Assembly (NCBI RefSeq): GCF_019655055.1
Contig: NZ_BPFA01000001.1
Span: 232,845 to 296,844, forward strand
DNA: 64,000 bases
Source of the DNA: Shewanella sp. MBTL60-112-B2
GTDB taxonomy: Bacteria > Pseudomonadota > Gammaproteobacteria > Enterobacterales > Shewanellaceae
Direction of reading: 5' to 3'
Shown here in pieces: positions 53,619 through 63,788 of the stretch. The notes below the pieces were generated by a model that was not told where the DNA came from, searched no databases, and worked only from the letters and a program-made list of their open reading frames with translations. A program made the position numbers and the translations under genes. Within the stretch, counting starts at the first letter, position 1. Each line of letters begins with the position of its first letter.

Positions 53619-53907
53619 ACTTATTGCTGACTGTTGCTTATTGCTAGTTATTGCTCATTGTTAGCTACTGCTCATTGCTAACTGTTACTTATTGTTAGCT
53701 ATTGCTCATTGCTAACTGTTACTTATTGTTAGCTACTGCTCATTGCTAACTGTTACTTATTGTTAGCTATTGCTCATTGCTAACTGTTACTTATTGTTAG
53801 CTATTGCTCATTGCTAACTGTTACTCATTGTTCGTTATTGCTCATTGCTAACTGTTACTTATTGTTAGTTATTGCTCATTGTTAGCTGTTACTCATAACT
53901 AACTATT
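53619..53907. repeat. 17 x 17-bp degenerate tandem repeat
   Basis: Seventeen 17-bp units, consensus RCTYATTGYTARCTRTT, alternating between two types (GCTCATTGCTAACTGTT and ACTTATTGTTAGCTATT), so the larger unit is 34 bp. Ends 30 bases before the MMPL exporter start. It does not contain spacers and is not CRISPR. It could be a repeat-driven control or replication slippage product. Confidence 0.9.
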
Positions 53908-53937
53908 GTTACTCATCAAAACACCGGGAGAGATCGA

Positions 53938-56124
53938 TTGGGTTACCAAGTACGAACCATCTGGCATATTCAGCGGTATCCAATAATCATGTTTATGGTT
54001 ATCTCAGTCTCGTTGCTGATCTCAGTAATGGGTTTTTCTCGGCTCAATCTCGATGTCGACTTTAGTGATTACTTTGCACCTTCAGATCCGCGGTTTGTAG
54101 CGTTTAACAGCATGATGGACAAATTTGAACGTCATGATCAGCTTTGGATTTTGCTGGAAACACAACAAGATTGGCGTAACAAGGAGTTGCAAGCCCAGTT
54201 AATCAACTTCATCGATAAGCTTAAAGATAATCAAGATATCGAAAGTATTCAGGGCTATAACCAATTTGTAGAGGGGAGGGCTCAAGAAGATAAAATATTA
54301 GCTTATAAAACTCACCCTAGACTGGCATCCGTGCTGTCGGCAAATGGGCAGGGGATCTTGCTGCAGTTGCGCCTGAGTAACCACAGAGTCCAAAGCTTTA
54401 ACACCCAGAGTCTGTGGTTAGATGATGTATTGCAAAGAGTCGATAGTGACAGCCGTGACTATTGGCAATCGCTAAATGTTAGCACTTACCTCAATGGTAC
54501 CCATGCGCTGAATTGGCAATATGCCAAAGTGCTTAGCCATGACTTGACTTGGTTTGCTCCGGCACTGTTAGCCATCATAGTGTTGATGGCTGCGCTGTTT
54601 ATAAGGCAAAAGCTGTGGGTTTTGGCGCTCTGTATCAACAGTGGCATTACCTTAGTATTAAGTATGGGGCTCGCTGCATGGCTAAACTTGACTCTGACGG
54701 CGATTACAGCTTTTGTGCCGGTGATTATTATTACCCTTGGCTTAGCTTATGCCTCTCACTTGTATTTTGGCTGGCGTGGTGAGATTAATCGGGGGCAAAC
54801 TAATCTGCAGGCCTTGCGCTACACAGTGAAGCTCAATCAGCCGCCGCTGTTTTACTCCAGCATCACTACGATATTTGGCTTTAGTTTGCTGATGTTTAGC
54901 CCATCGCCCCCGATTAAAAGTTTTGGTTTACTGGTGGCATTTGCAGTGCTTTGCAATTATTTATTAACTCTAACTAGCCTACTTTTTTTCGCGCGTCACT
55001 CTAAGCCATCAATGACGAAAGGGCTCAATTTTTCTGGGGTGGTAGCCATTGCTAAGTGGAACGCCAGTCACCCCATGTCAGTGATAACTGGGATTGTGTT
55101 GATAAGCGCCTGCGCTTTGGTCAGTGTGTCGAAGCTGACGTTGAATGATGATCCACTCAGTTACTTTGAATCATCCAGCCCCTTTAGCCTTTCAAGCCAA
55201 AAAATGACTCAGTATTTTTCGGGAATTAATTTACAACATTATGTAGTGGCGAGTACCGCAAATGCCCAACTCGCTAAAGCAGAGATTAGTTTTATCTACA
55301 AATTTAGTCGTTTCTTAAAGCGCCAGCCACAAGTGCTCAAGGTGCAGCATATCGGTGACTGGATTAAGAATGCTGGAGTGGGTCAGAATCAGTTTAAACA
55401 GATCTTGGCCAATAACTCTGTAACAGAGTTAGGGCTCGCGAGTGAACTGTCGGCCGATAAACAATCGAGCTTAGTGACGTTATATTTACAGCCAATGACA
55501 GCGATGGAGCTGATAGCTTTCGAGCAAAAGGTAGCTGATTGGATAGCTGAGCATTCAACTCAGATAGAGGTGAGTGCTCCCATTGCCAGTAACTTAATGT
55601 TTGCCCATCTCAGTGTCGAAAATGCTAATAATATGTTGCTGTCTTTTGCTGTGGCATTAATTGTTTTGGCTATTTTATTGTGTGTTTTGAAGCGTTCAAT
55701 CATTTTTGGGGTGATGGGCCTATTGCTGAACTTCTTACCTTTGCTATGGGTATTTGCCCTTTGGCAACTCAATGGCGGCTTCATTAGTTTAGCAAGCGCG
55801 GTAGTGTTAGGTATGATGCTGGGGATAATTGTGGATGATACTCTGCACTTAATGTTAAAGCTGCCCGATAGCAAGTCGTTAAGCGAGGGGGCGCTTTGGC
55901 TGAGTCTACACAAGGTTTTGCCAGTGATTAGTTTTACCACCCTGACTATTGCATTGGGTTTCTCGATTGGTGTGTTATCAGCATTTTCTCCTATTATTCA
56001 TTTGAGCTTACTGTCTTGCCTCGTGGTAATTTTTGCTTGGGGCTTCGATGTGTTGATGTTGCCTGTACTCTATCGACGTTTGATTTGTTCAAGGCTTTAT
56101 AAAAACAAATGCAAGTCTAGCTGA
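53938..56124 (+). CDS. MMPL/RND-family transporter
   Basis: A 728-residue RND-superfamily permease of the MMPL/patched-like type with two halves of six helices and two periplasmic loops (first loop starting SRLNLDVDFSDYFAPSDPRF; second near LTLNDDPLSYFESSSPF). The HYR-type TM4 region is PVIIITLGLAYASHLYFGW, and TM10 is GIIVDDTLHLMLKLP. It may export lipids, hopanoids or drugs; the substrate is unknown. Starts with TTG after GGGAGAGATCGA. A terminator follows. No RND adaptor or outer-membrane partner gene adjoins. Confidence 0.85.
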   Translation: MGYQVRTIWHIQRYPIIMFMVISVSLLISVMGFSRLNLDVDFSDYFAPSDPRFVAFNSMMDKFERHDQLWILLETQQDWRNKELQAQLINFIDKLKDNQDIESIQGYNQFVEGRAQEDKILAYKTHPRLASVLSANGQGILLQLRLSNHRVQSFNTQSLWLDDVLQRVDSDSRDYWQSLNVSTYLNGTHALNWQYAKVLSHDLTWFAPALLAIIVLMAALFIRQKLWVLALCINSGITLVLSMGLAAWLNLTLTAITAFVPVIIITLGLAYASHLYFGWRGEINRGQTNLQALRYTVKLNQPPLFYSSITTIFGFSLLMFSPSPPIKSFGLLVAFAVLCNYLLTLTSLLFFARHSKPSMTKGLNFSGVVAIAKWNASHPMSVITGIVLISACALVSVSKLTLNDDPLSYFESSSPFSLSSQKMTQYFSGINLQHYVVASTANAQLAKAEISFIYKFSRFLKRQPQVLKVQHIGDWIKNAGVGQNQFKQILANNSVTELGLASELSADKQSSLVTLYLQPMTAMELIAFEQKVADWIAEHSTQIEVSAPIASNLMFAHLSVENANNMLLSFAVALIVLAILLCVLKRSIIFGVMGLLLNFLPLLWVFALWQLNGGFISLASAVVLGMMLGIIVDDTLHLMLKLPDSKSLSEGALWLSLHKVLPVISFTTLTIALGFSIGVLSAFSPIIHLSLLSCLVVIFAWGFDVLMLPVLYRRLICSRLYKNKCKSS

Positions 56125-56187
56125 TGGCGATAAAGGACTTTCGAGTGCGTGCTTTAATAAGCATCGAAGAAAATTGACTAAAAAATA

Positions 56188-56209
56188 AAGGCCTCAAAAG
56201 AGGCCTTTA
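56188..56209. terminator. Two-way terminator between the exporter gene and bamD
   Basis: AAAGGCCTC/GAGGCCTTT stem with an AAAA loop and T tract, between convergent genes. Confidence 0.8.
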
Positions 56210-56238
56210 TTTATCGTCAAATATACTTAATTTTTAGG

Positions 56239-57000
56239 TTATTTAGCGACTAATTTATTACTTGGATAATTCGCCTTCATTACCATGAGTACATGATCTT
56301 TAAGCTTTTCTTGGCCAAGTTCACCATAAGCAGTAGACATGATCTCTAAGGCTTTTTCAGTTGATGGAGTACCTGGATATGTCTCTAAAACCGACTGAGC
56401 GCGGATCGCGGCAGCACTCCATGCATTCATTTTTATGTAGTATTCGGCTACCTTGATCGAGTAAAGTGCCAGTCTATTTTTTAGGTGCTGCATGCGTTTT
56501 TGTGCATCTGCTGCATACTTACTGTTTGGATAAGACTTAATAAGTCTATCAAAATCGTTGAATGCATCTTGCGCAGCCTTTGGATCGCGGTCAGAACGAT
56601 CGATATTTAGCATATCGTGAAATAGGTATCGGTCAGACTGCATATTGACCAGGCCGCGCATGTAATAAACATAATCAATATCTTTATGAGTTGGGTTTAA
56701 GCGAATAAAACGATCGATATTCGCAATACCTGACGCAGGATCGTCAAGTTTGTAATAGGCATAAATAAGGTCAAGTTGAACTTGAGTCTTATGCGGACCA
56801 AATGGGAAGCGTGAATCCAAGGCTTCTAGAGAGCGGACAGCTTTGCTGTAATTACCTAGTTCCATAGAGGTTCTTGCTTGAGAATAGAGCACTTCAGGAG
56901 AGCTCTTTGTCATCGCAGGGTCTTCGCCCTGTTTACTACTACAGGCCGTAGCTGCAAGTGTGATAAGGACTACAGCGACACTTTTGGCAATTTTATGCAT
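56239..57000 (-). CDS. bamD: Outer-membrane assembly lipoprotein BamD
   Basis: A 253-residue lipoprotein of the BAM complex. Lipobox LAATACSSK; TPR-like repeats SPEVLYSQARTSMELGNYSKAVRSLEALDSRFPFGPHKTQVQLDLIYAYYKLDDPASGIA and later MRGLVNMQSDRYLFHDMLNIDRSDRD match BamD/YfiO. It escorts outer-membrane proteins for insertion. The ATG with the lipobox signal is used; the open frame extends 43 codons upstream into the divergent promoter but would break the signal. It is divergent from rluD, the usual gammaproteobacterial arrangement. Confidence 0.93.
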   Translation of the reverse strand: MHKIAKSVAVVLITLAATACSSKQGEDPAMTKSSPEVLYSQARTSMELGNYSKAVRSLEALDSRFPFGPHKTQVQLDLIYAYYKLDDPASGIANIDRFIRLNPTHKDIDYVYYMRGLVNMQSDRYLFHDMLNIDRSDRDPKAAQDAFNDFDRLIKSYPNSKYAADAQKRMQHLKNRLALYSIKVAEYYIKMNAWSAAAIRAQSVLETYPGTPSTEKALEIMSTAYGELGQEKLKDHVLMVMKANYPSNKLVAK

Positions 57001-57122
57001 ACTTGAATTCGATTCTTTTAAAGTTATTGTTAAGAATTTTTCCATTTCACGATAAAATAGAAACAATCCGATTGTAACAGATAGTAAACATTTTTGGACC
57101 CTGAAAAGTGGGTACGGTTCAT

Positions 57123-58094
57123 ATGACACAAGAGATTAATCTAAAAAGCGAGATAACAGCAACACAAACCGGGCAAAGATTAGACCAAACTTTGGCTGAT
57201 TTGTTCCCGGACTATTCTCGCACACGTATTAAAGAGTGGATTCTAGCCGGTTCAGTCTTTATTGACGGCGAAGTTTCCGATAAGCCAAGATTCAAAGTGC
57301 TTGAAGGTCAGGTTGTGACGATTGGCGCCACGCTTGAAGAAGAAACCACAGCAAAAGCTGAAGCGATTGATTTAGATATCGTGTATGAAGATGACCATAT
57401 TTTGGTGATCAACAAGCAAGCTGGTTTGGTTGTTCACCCTGGTGCGGGTAATCAAAACGGCACGCTAATGAATGCATTATTGCATCATTGCCCTGGCATT
57501 GAGTTAGTTCCGCGTGCAGGTATTGTGCACCGTTTGGATAAAGACACCACAGGTTTGATGGTGGTGGCTAAGACCGTTGAAGCTCAGACTCATCTAGTAT
57601 CGGCATTGCAGGCTCGTGACATTACTCGTGAATACGAAGCAATTGTTACAGGCACTATTATTGCCGGTGGCACAATTGATGAGCCAATTGACCGTCACCC
57701 AACTAAGCGTACCCATATGGCTGTTGTTCATAATGGTAAGCCGGCTATGACTCACTACCGCGTAGCGGAAAAGTTTAGAGCACATACTCGTCTAAGATTA
57801 CGCTTGGAATCAGGCCGTACTCACCAAATTCGTGTGCATATGGCACATATTGGTCATGTATTGGTTGGTGACCCTGTTTATGCTGGTCGTCCACGTCCAC
57901 CAAAAGGTGCAGCACCTGACTTCTTCGAGACCTACATGGGCTTCAGACGTCAAGCATTACACGCGGTAAGACTTGAGCTAGCACATCCATTTACATGTGA
58001 AATCATGAGCTGGCAAGCACCTATCCCTGAGGATATGGTTAAGCTGACCAAAGCGCTGCGTAAAGACACTGAAGAAAATCCAACAGTGTATTAA
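57123..58094 (+). CDS. rluD: 23S rRNA pseudouridine(1911/1915/1917) synthase RluD
   Basis: A 323-residue synthase with an N-terminal S4 domain (GQRLDQTLADLFPDYSRTRIKEWILAGSVFIDG) and the catalytic block PRAGIVHRLDKDTTGLMVVAKT, ending with RQALHAVRLELAHPFT. It modifies helix 69 of 23S rRNA. The ATG used is five codons inside an open frame starting with GTG. It is followed with a one-base overlap (TAATG) by pgeF, the classical order, and is divergent from bamD. Confidence 0.93.
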   Translation: MTQEINLKSEITATQTGQRLDQTLADLFPDYSRTRIKEWILAGSVFIDGEVSDKPRFKVLEGQVVTIGATLEEETTAKAEAIDLDIVYEDDHILVINKQAGLVVHPGAGNQNGTLMNALLHHCPGIELVPRAGIVHRLDKDTTGLMVVAKTVEAQTHLVSALQARDITREYEAIVTGTIIAGGTIDEPIDRHPTKRTHMAVVHNGKPAMTHYRVAEKFRAHTRLRLRLESGRTHQIRVHMAHIGHVLVGDPVYAGRPRPPKGAAPDFFETYMGFRRQALHAVRLELAHPFTCEIMSWQAPIPEDMVKLTKALRKDTEENPTVY

Positions 58095-58840
58095 TGAGTC
58101 GTAGTAATGAAAATCAAGCTTGGTTTATTCCATCGGGAGTAAACCTCGCTTTTTCGACTCGAGAAGGTGGCTGCAGCCTGTCGCCTTACGCCAGCCTTAA
58201 TCTTGGGCTGCATGTTGGTGACGACCCTCAAAAGGTTTTAGCTAACCGCCAACTTATAGCAGAGCAGCTTAAGCTTTCTGCAAATCCCGCTTGGCTAGAG
58301 CAAATTCACAGTGTCGATGTCGTAGATGCTGATAATTCACAAGTCCATCATGCCGATGGCAGTTATACCCAAAGTAAAAACCAAGTATGCGTGGTGATGA
58401 CTGCAGATTGCCTCCCTGTATTACTGTGTGATGAAAATGGCACTGAAGTGGCGGCTGTACATGCCGGATGGCGTGGTTTATGTGACGGTATCATCGAAGT
58501 TGCAGTTAATAAGTTTAGTCATAAGCCTGCAGAGCTTATTGCTTACCTCGGACCAGCAATAGGTCCGACGGCATTTGAAGTCGGCGCAGAAGTCAAAGCG
58601 CAGTTTGAGGCTAAGCATCCGCAAACCAGCCAGCTTTTTAGTGATCATAAAAATGCTCAAGGTGAGCAAAAGTATATGGCTGATATTCAAGGCTTGGCTG
58701 AATTTAGATTGGTATTATTAGGCGTTAAGCGTATTTATGCTGATAAACGCTGCACCGTGACTGAAGATAACGACTTTTTCTCCTATCGCCGCGATGGCGT
58801 TACTGGCCGTATGGCATCATTTATTTGGCTTACTCGCTAA
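58094..58840 (+). CDS. pgeF: Peptidoglycan editing factor PgeF (YfiH, laccase-domain)
   Basis: A 248-residue multicopper-like 'laccase domain' protein. Motifs: STREGGCSLSPYASLNLGLHVGDD, VMTADCLPVLLCDENG, AAVHAGWRGL with the Cys/His metal residues, and YLGPAIGPTAFEVGAEV. In E. coli it removes wrongly incorporated residues from peptidoglycan precursors. It is co-transcribed with rluD (stop and start overlap in TAATG) and precedes clpB. Confidence 0.93.
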   Translation: MSRSNENQAWFIPSGVNLAFSTREGGCSLSPYASLNLGLHVGDDPQKVLANRQLIAEQLKLSANPAWLEQIHSVDVVDADNSQVHHADGSYTQSKNQVCVVMTADCLPVLLCDENGTEVAAVHAGWRGLCDGIIEVAVNKFSHKPAELIAYLGPAIGPTAFEVGAEVKAQFEAKHPQTSQLFSDHKNAQGEQKYMADIQGLAEFRLVLLGVKRIYADKRCTVTEDNDFFSYRRDGVTGRMASFIWLTR

Positions 58841-58859
58841 CTTTATTACTCAGCTTTGA

Positions 58860-58887
58860 CTTGATATTGTTCAAATAGCCCCCATCT
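58860..58887 (+). promoter_or_regulatory. Sigma-32 heat-shock promoter of clpB
   Basis: CTTGAT (58860-58865), a 14-base spacer and CCCCATCT (58880-58887). This is close to the sigma-32 consensus CTTGAA-N11-16-CCCCATnT. It lies about 180 bases before the clpB start codon and directly after pgeF. Confidence 0.75.
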
Positions 58888-59066
58888 TTAAGTAACAAAG
58901 ATTCTGTACTTTTAGCAGAATCACCTTTTCTTATGTGAATAGAAGTGCGAATGGATTCATATCGTTTTATACAGCGGTATTAATGCTATCTAATTCGGTT
59001 TCTCAAAGCTGATAAGCAATGCCCATTGCCTTTTATTTACCATTTTTATGAGTTATCGGAGGATTT

Positions 59067-61640
59067 ATGCGATTAGATCGTATGACCAACAAATTCCAGA
59101 TTGCCATCTCGGATGCTCAGTCATTGGCACTAGGCCGAGATCATCAATTTATTGAACCATCACATTTAATGATGGCGTTACTTAATCAAGATGGTGGTTC
59201 CATTCACCCATTATTGACTCAAGCAGGGATCCAAGTGAGCACCCTGCGCTCTTTACTGAGTCAAGATCTTGAACAAAAACCACAAGTAGAAGGTACTGGC
59301 GGTGATGTACAGTTATCTCAAGCACTCATTCGCTTGCTTAACTTGTGCGATAAATTAGCTCAAAAACGTAAAGACAAGTTTATTTCTAGCGAGCTATTTG
59401 TCTTGGCTGCACTTGAGGGCAATGATTCTTTAGCGCAAGCACTTAAACAATCTGGTGCGACTAAAGAGCTGATGGAGTCGACTATCGAGCAAGTACGTAA
59501 TGGCCAGAAGGTGGATGACCCAAATGCTGAAGATCAGCGCCAAGCACTGAAGAAATTTACCGTCGATCTCACCGAGCGCGCAGAGCAAGGTAAGCTTGAT
59601 CCGGTTATTGGTCGTGACGATGAAATTCGCCGTACTATTCAAGTATTGCAGCGCCGTAGCAAGAACAACCCTGTGCTCATTGGTGAGCCAGGTGTCGGTA
59701 AGACCGCTATTGTCGAAGGTTTAGCGCAGCGGATCATTAACAACGAAGTGCCAGAAGGTATTAAGAATAAGCGTGTATTGTCATTAGATATGGGGGCATT
59801 AGTGGCTGGCGCTAAGTATCGCGGTGAATTTGAGGAGCGTTTAAAAGCGGTGCTCAATGAACTTTCGCAAGAAGAGGGACAAGTGATCCTCTTTATTGAT
59901 GAGCTGCATACTATGGTTGGCGCGGGTAAGTCTGATGGCGCCATGGATGCGGGCAATATGCTAAAGCCTGCGCTTGCGCGTGGTGACTTACATTGTGTTG
60001 GCGCAACTACGCTTGACGAGTATCGTCAATATATTGAAAAAGATGCGGCTCTTGAGCGCCGTTTCCAAAAAGTACTGGTTGATGAGCCAAGTGTTGAAGA
60101 CACGATTGCAATTTTACGTGGTCTTAAAGAGCGCTATGAGCTGCATCACCACGTAGAAATTACCGACCCGGCGATTGTTGCGGCGGCGAGTATGTCGCAT
60201 CGTTATATTTCAGATCGTAAGTTACCAGATAAAGCTATCGACTTAATTGACGAAGCGGCATCAAGTATCCGTATTCAGATTGACTCTAAGCCTGAATCTT
60301 TAGACCGTCTTGAGCGTCGAGCGATTCAGTTAAAGCTTGAAGAGCAAGCGTTAAGTAAAGAGACGGATGAAGCTAGCTTACGCCGTTTAGACACCTTGCG
60401 TACCGAGCTTAAAGATGTTGAAGCCAAAGCGGCCGAGCTGAATGAGATCTGGCATACCGAAAAAGCAGCGTTAGCAGGAACTCAGCATATTAAGGCTGAT
60501 CTAGAACAAGCACGTATGGATCTTGAAGTTGCTCGACGCGCGGGGGATCTAACTCGCATGTCTGAGCTGCAATATGGTCGTATTCCTGAGCTTGAAAAAC
60601 AGTTAGATTTAGCTGCGCAGGCTGAAATGCAAGATATGACCTTATTACGTAATAAAGTCACCGATGTTGAGATTGCCGAAGTGTTATCGAAGGCAACGGG
60701 TATTCCTGTTTCTAAGATGCTCGAAGGTGAGCGTGATAAGTTACTTAAAATGGAAGATGCGCTGCATGAACGAGTCATAGGTCAAAACGAAGCTGTTGAC
60801 TCGGTATCAAATGCAATTCGTCGAAGCCGAGCAGGGCTTGCTGACCCGAACCGTCCAATTGGTTCGTTTCTTTTCCTAGGCCCAACAGGCGTGGGTAAGA
60901 CTGAGTTATGTAAGTCGCTTGCTAAGTTCTTGTTCGATACCGAATCGGCGTTGGTGCGTATCGATATGTCTGAATTTATGGAAAAGCATTCAGTATCTCG
61001 CTTAGTCGGTGCTCCTCCAGGGTATGTCGGTTATGAAGAGGGGGGTTATTTAACCGAAGCCGTAAGGCGTAAACCTTACTCGGTGATCTTACTTGATGAA
61101 GTAGAGAAAGCTCATCCAGATGTATTTAATATTTTATTACAGGTATTAGATGATGGTCGCCTTACTGATGGTCAAGGACGCACGGTCGACTTTAGGAATA
61201 CAGTGGTGATCATGACCTCTAATTTAGGCTCAGATCTCATCCAATTGGGTTTCGGTACGCAAACCTATGATGAGATGAAGTCAGATGTGATGCAGGTGGT
61301 GATGAAGAACTTCAGACCTGAGTTTTTGAACCGTGTCGATGAGGCGGTAGTGTTCCATCCGTTGGATGAACAAAACATCGCTCATATCGCTAAAATTCAG
61401 ATTGAAGGCCTTAAGCAGCGTCTTGCCGACAAAGACTACGGGCTAGAGATGAGCGAAGAGTCATTAGCATTGATTGCTAGAGCGGGTTTTGATCCTGTAT
61501 ATGGAGCCAGGCCACTTAAGAGGGCACTACAGCAAGAAGTTGAAAATCCACTAGCGCAGCAGATCCTCAGCGGGCAACTGTTGCCAGGTAAGGATATTAA
61601 GGTTTCAGTTGAAAATGAAACCTTAGTATTTAGCCAGTAA
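59067..61640 (+). CDS. clpB: ATP-dependent disaggregase ClpB
   Basis: An 857-residue Hsp100 disaggregase working with DnaK. N domain ([34 protein letters not shown]), first AAA+ module (Walker [11 protein letters not shown] near 206, Walker [14 protein letters not shown]), a coiled-coil middle domain (about 410-525) and second AAA+ module ([10 protein letters not shown] near 606; [28 protein letters not shown]). Good GGAGG-like site. Heat-shock promoter upstream, terminator after. The only other feature before the next gene (about 300 bases) is that terminator. Confidence 0.96.
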   Translation: MRLDRMTNKFQIAISDAQSLALGRDHQFIEPSHLMMALLNQDGGSIHPLLTQAGIQVSTLRSLLSQDLEQKPQVEGTGGDVQLSQALIRLLNLCDKLAQKRKDKFISSELFVLAALEGNDSLAQALKQSGATKELMESTIEQVRNGQKVDDPNAEDQRQALKKFTVDLTERAEQGKLDPVIGRDDEIRRTIQVLQRRSKNNPVLIGEPGVGKTAIVEGLAQRIINNEVPEGIKNKRVLSLDMGALVAGAKYRGEFEERLKAVLNELSQEEGQVILFIDELHTMVGAGKSDGAMDAGNMLKPALARGDLHCVGATTLDEYRQYIEKDAALERRFQKVLVDEPSVEDTIAILRGLKERYELHHHVEITDPAIVAAASMSHRYISDRKLPDKAIDLIDEAASSIRIQIDSKPESLDRLERRAIQLKLEEQALSKETDEASLRRLDTLRTELKDVEAKAAELNEIWHTEKAALAGTQHIKADLEQARMDLEVARRAGDLTRMSELQYGRIPELEKQLDLAAQAEMQDMTLLRNKVTDVEIAEVLSKATGIPVSKMLEGERDKLLKMEDALHERVIGQNEAVDSVSNAIRRSRAGLADPNRPIGSFLFLGPTGVGKTELCKSLAKFLFDTESALVRIDMSEFMEKHSVSRLVGAPPGYVGYEEGGYLTEAVRRKPYSVILLDEVEKAHPDVFNILLQVLDDGRLTDGQGRTVDFRNTVVIMTSNLGSDLIQLGFGTQTYDEMKSDVMQVVMKNFRPEFLNRVDEAVVFHPLDEQNIAHIAKIQIEGLKQRLADKDYGLEMSEESLALIARAGFDPVYGARPLKRALQQEVENPLAQQILSGQLLPGKDIKVSVENETLVFSQ

Positions 61641-61695
61641 TGTGTGAGTAAAAACCGCTAGGTCAACAGGCTGAGCAGTTGATACGCAGCTCTAT

Positions 61696-61727
61696 AAAAG
61701 GCTTCAACATTTGTTGGAGCCTTTTTT
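61696..61727 (+). terminator. Terminator of clpB
   Basis: Stem AAAGGCTTCAACA/TGTTGGAGCC with short loop and T6 tract. Confidence 0.85.
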
Positions 61728-61957
61728 ATTTAAAAATAAGCGGCAAAGCCTGTTAACTTATCTTTGTTAATGTATATTGATCATAATGGCTGAAAATTGA
61801 ACTAAGCATATAATGACGCCAAACATATTTGCTATTAATACTAGGTCTTTAGCTATCGGTATTAGCCAGATTGGTAATATTTGAGTAATGGATGATACTC
61901 AAGGTAAGTATTGGAATGGTTTATTCAAAATTTGATATGGACAAGGAGCGGAGCATT

Positions 61958-62284
61958 ATGAAAAAAAAATTAGGCTTTATCGCATTAGTTTCACTAAGTG
62001 TGATTGGCTGTTCTTCCAGTTCTGATTATGAAGAAAAGCAGGTGTCAGCGCCTTATATTGGTGAAGGCAATAAAGAGTATGAAAGCCTCTATCATTATGG
62101 TTATTACCGAGGCTGTAAAAATGCGTATGTCACAGCGAAAAAGCAGACAGAGTTATATGACTCAATTAAGAAAGACACGGCGCTAGATGGTCTACAACGC
62201 TTTGACGATGGTTGGGCTGCGGGGCAAAAAGCCTGTGAAGATGGTGTTCCACGCTCAATGTACAACTTACAAGCTAGCAAGTAG
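61958..62284 (+). CDS. Small lipoprotein of unknown function
   Basis: A 108-residue lipoprotein: MKKKLGFIALVSLSVIGCSS is a lipobox signal. The mature part is acidic with YHYGYYRGCKNAYVT and QRFDDGWAAGQKACEDG, and two mature cysteines that could pair. I do not recognise it. The ATG with GGAGCGGAG upstream is used; the longer open frame upstream is not needed. Single gene, followed by a terminator. Confidence 0.75.
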   Translation: MKKKLGFIALVSLSVIGCSSSSDYEEKQVSAPYIGEGNKEYESLYHYGYYRGCKNAYVTAKKQTELYDSIKKDTALDGLQRFDDGWAAGQKACEDGVPRSMYNLQASK

Positions 62285-62300
62285 TTGTGTACTTTCGATA

Positions 62301-62326
62301 AAAACAGACTCATATGAGTCTGTTTT
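62301..62326. terminator. Perfect palindromic terminator
   Basis: AAAACAGACTCATATGAGTCTGTTTT: a fully symmetrical hairpin between the convergent lipoprotein and DUF4124 genes. Confidence 0.8.
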
Positions 62327-62388
62327 TATTTAAGCTCTAAACCCTTTGTGGCAAGTGGGATTAAGTAGCATGGCTTCTGTTTAACAAA

Positions 62389-62892
62389 CTATTTTGTGCA
62401 AAATAGTTTCACTCTCTCTTTTTGTTCTGAGATAGAGGCCTGCCTTTGCTCTTCGGTCATCGCGACCATTTCGCCAGTTTGTTTGTTTTTCTTATTTAGT
62501 TTTGCATGGGTCGTGAGTACGTTAAGACTGTGACGAGCATTTTTACAGATCTGCTTTGCTTGCTCTGAATCTGCCTGATTAATCGCTGCGGCTTTTTTTT
62601 CTAAATCTGTTTGAGCTTGAACTTGAGTAACCGGAGACGAAGGGGCAACAGTGCCTATTTGTTTTGGATTTAGGTCTTCACTATATAGCTTGTCAGTATT
62701 CGCTTGGTTTTCTCTCTGTTCTGGAGGCTGCTGGCTATAGTGGGTGACCCCACTATCATCAACCCAAGTGTAGATAATGTTGGCTTGGGCTGACGAAGAT
62801 GAGACGGCCAATAGCAGAAATGTGCTAGCTAGAGTAGCTGTGTAGGTCGGGAACAGAAGTTTAGCGTAGCCTGTTTTTATTGTTTTAATCAT
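62389..62892 (-). CDS. DUF4124 exported protein
   Basis: A protein of about 167 residues. A long signal segment (LLFPTYTATLASTFLLLAVSSSSAQA) is followed by the DUF4124 block NIIYTWVDDSGVTHYSQQPPE. The rest is Gln/Lys-rich, helical, with a pair of cysteines (QICKNARHS; the C-terminal LFCTK). Function unknown. The start is uncertain: an ATG four codons upstream (62904) is possible and a much longer open frame is not. Confidence 0.75.
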   Translation of the reverse strand: MIKTIKTGYAKLLFPTYTATLASTFLLLAVSSSSAQANIIYTWVDDSGVTHYSQQPPEQRENQANTDKLYSEDLNPKQIGTVAPSSPVTQVQAQTDLEKKAAAINQADSEQAKQICKNARHSLNVLTTHAKLNKKNKQTGEMVAMTEEQRQASISEQKERVKLFCTK

Positions 62893-63253
62893 TTCTCTAT
62901 CCATAGTTAAAAATGAACTGACTGCAATTGAGTTGAATTTATAGTGGTTAACTAAAACGAACTTCATGCTAGCCCGAATACATTCTTAATGCCAATATCC
63001 TAATTGTACTATTTAGCAATACAGCTATTAGCTATGCAGCCAGGTTATTAGAAAGCAATAAAGTGAGCGGGAGATACACAATATATGTCTTGTATTTGAA
63101 TTGGCAGTAATCACTACAGCTTAGAATTGCATTGATAAAACGGAGAAATGCTAGGTTTGAGCTTTTATGTAGGCGTTGGTGCTGGATAAAGAACCATAAT
63201 GAAGAATTAATGTTCGCTTAGTTAAGTTGTTTAGATTTTATCAATAACCCCCC

Positions 63254-63281
63254 TTGCTCTTTAATCTCACATCCCTATAAT
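63254..63281 (+). promoter_or_regulatory. rRNA operon promoter P1
   Basis: TTGCTC (63254-63259), 16-base spacer, TATAAT (63276-63281), directly followed by a GCGC discriminator typical of stringently controlled rRNA promoters. A/T-rich sequence lies just upstream. Between the DUF4124 gene and this promoter (about 360 bases) I see nothing else. Confidence 0.75.
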
Positions 63282-63502
63282 GCGCATCCACTGACACGGC
63301 ACAGCAGGCCAACTACCCAGCTTTAATGCTAGATAGAACGGGACTTGCAGCGCAATCAGTACTTCTTTTAAGTAAGAGGTGAAGTTCGGAAATCGAAAGA
63401 GATTTGAACCAGGTGACAATCGCTTTAAGAGCTTCGAATGATGGTTGTTAACACGAGAGTGTATAAAGAATCATCGCTTGAAAAACTTCTTAAAATAAGC
63501 GC

Positions 63503-63530
63503 TTGACGCCGACACTGGAGAGTGTAGAAT
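63503..63530 (+). promoter_or_regulatory. rRNA operon promoter P2
   Basis: TTGACG (63503-63508), 16-base spacer, TAGAAT (63525-63530), then ACGCCTCC. Second, nearer promoter of the rRNA operon. Confidence 0.75.
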
Positions 63531-63587
63531 ACGCCTCCTCAGCCAAACGACCTAGCGTCTAAGGCGAAGTTTGAAAGATAACTTCAA

Positions 63588-63600
63588 CGCTCTTTAACAA
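63588..63600 (+). promoter_or_regulatory. BoxA antitermination site
   Basis: CGCTCTTTAACAA matches the rRNA BoxA consensus (TGCTCTTTAACAA) at all but the first base; it recruits the NusB/NusE antitermination complex. Confidence 0.8.
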
Positions 63601-63788
63601 TATGACAAGCAAATCTGTGTGGACACTCACAGAGATTAAGTTATTCGAAATTGTCTACTTCTTTCTAGTAAAGAATGAGGCAATCAAAAAATTACTTAAT
63701 GAATGAGTGTTCATAGCAATATGTAATACAGAATTCGTTGAGCCGCTGATTTAGCCTTACTTGTAAGGTGGATGAAGCAAAAAAACTT

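Noticed and set aside
53619..53907. CRISPR array
   Set aside because: Units are directly contiguous with no variable spacers and no cas genes are near.
56239..57129. Longer bamD start (43 extra codons)
   Set aside because: It would place the lipobox signal inside the protein; the ATG before MHKIAKS gives a normal lipoprotein signal.
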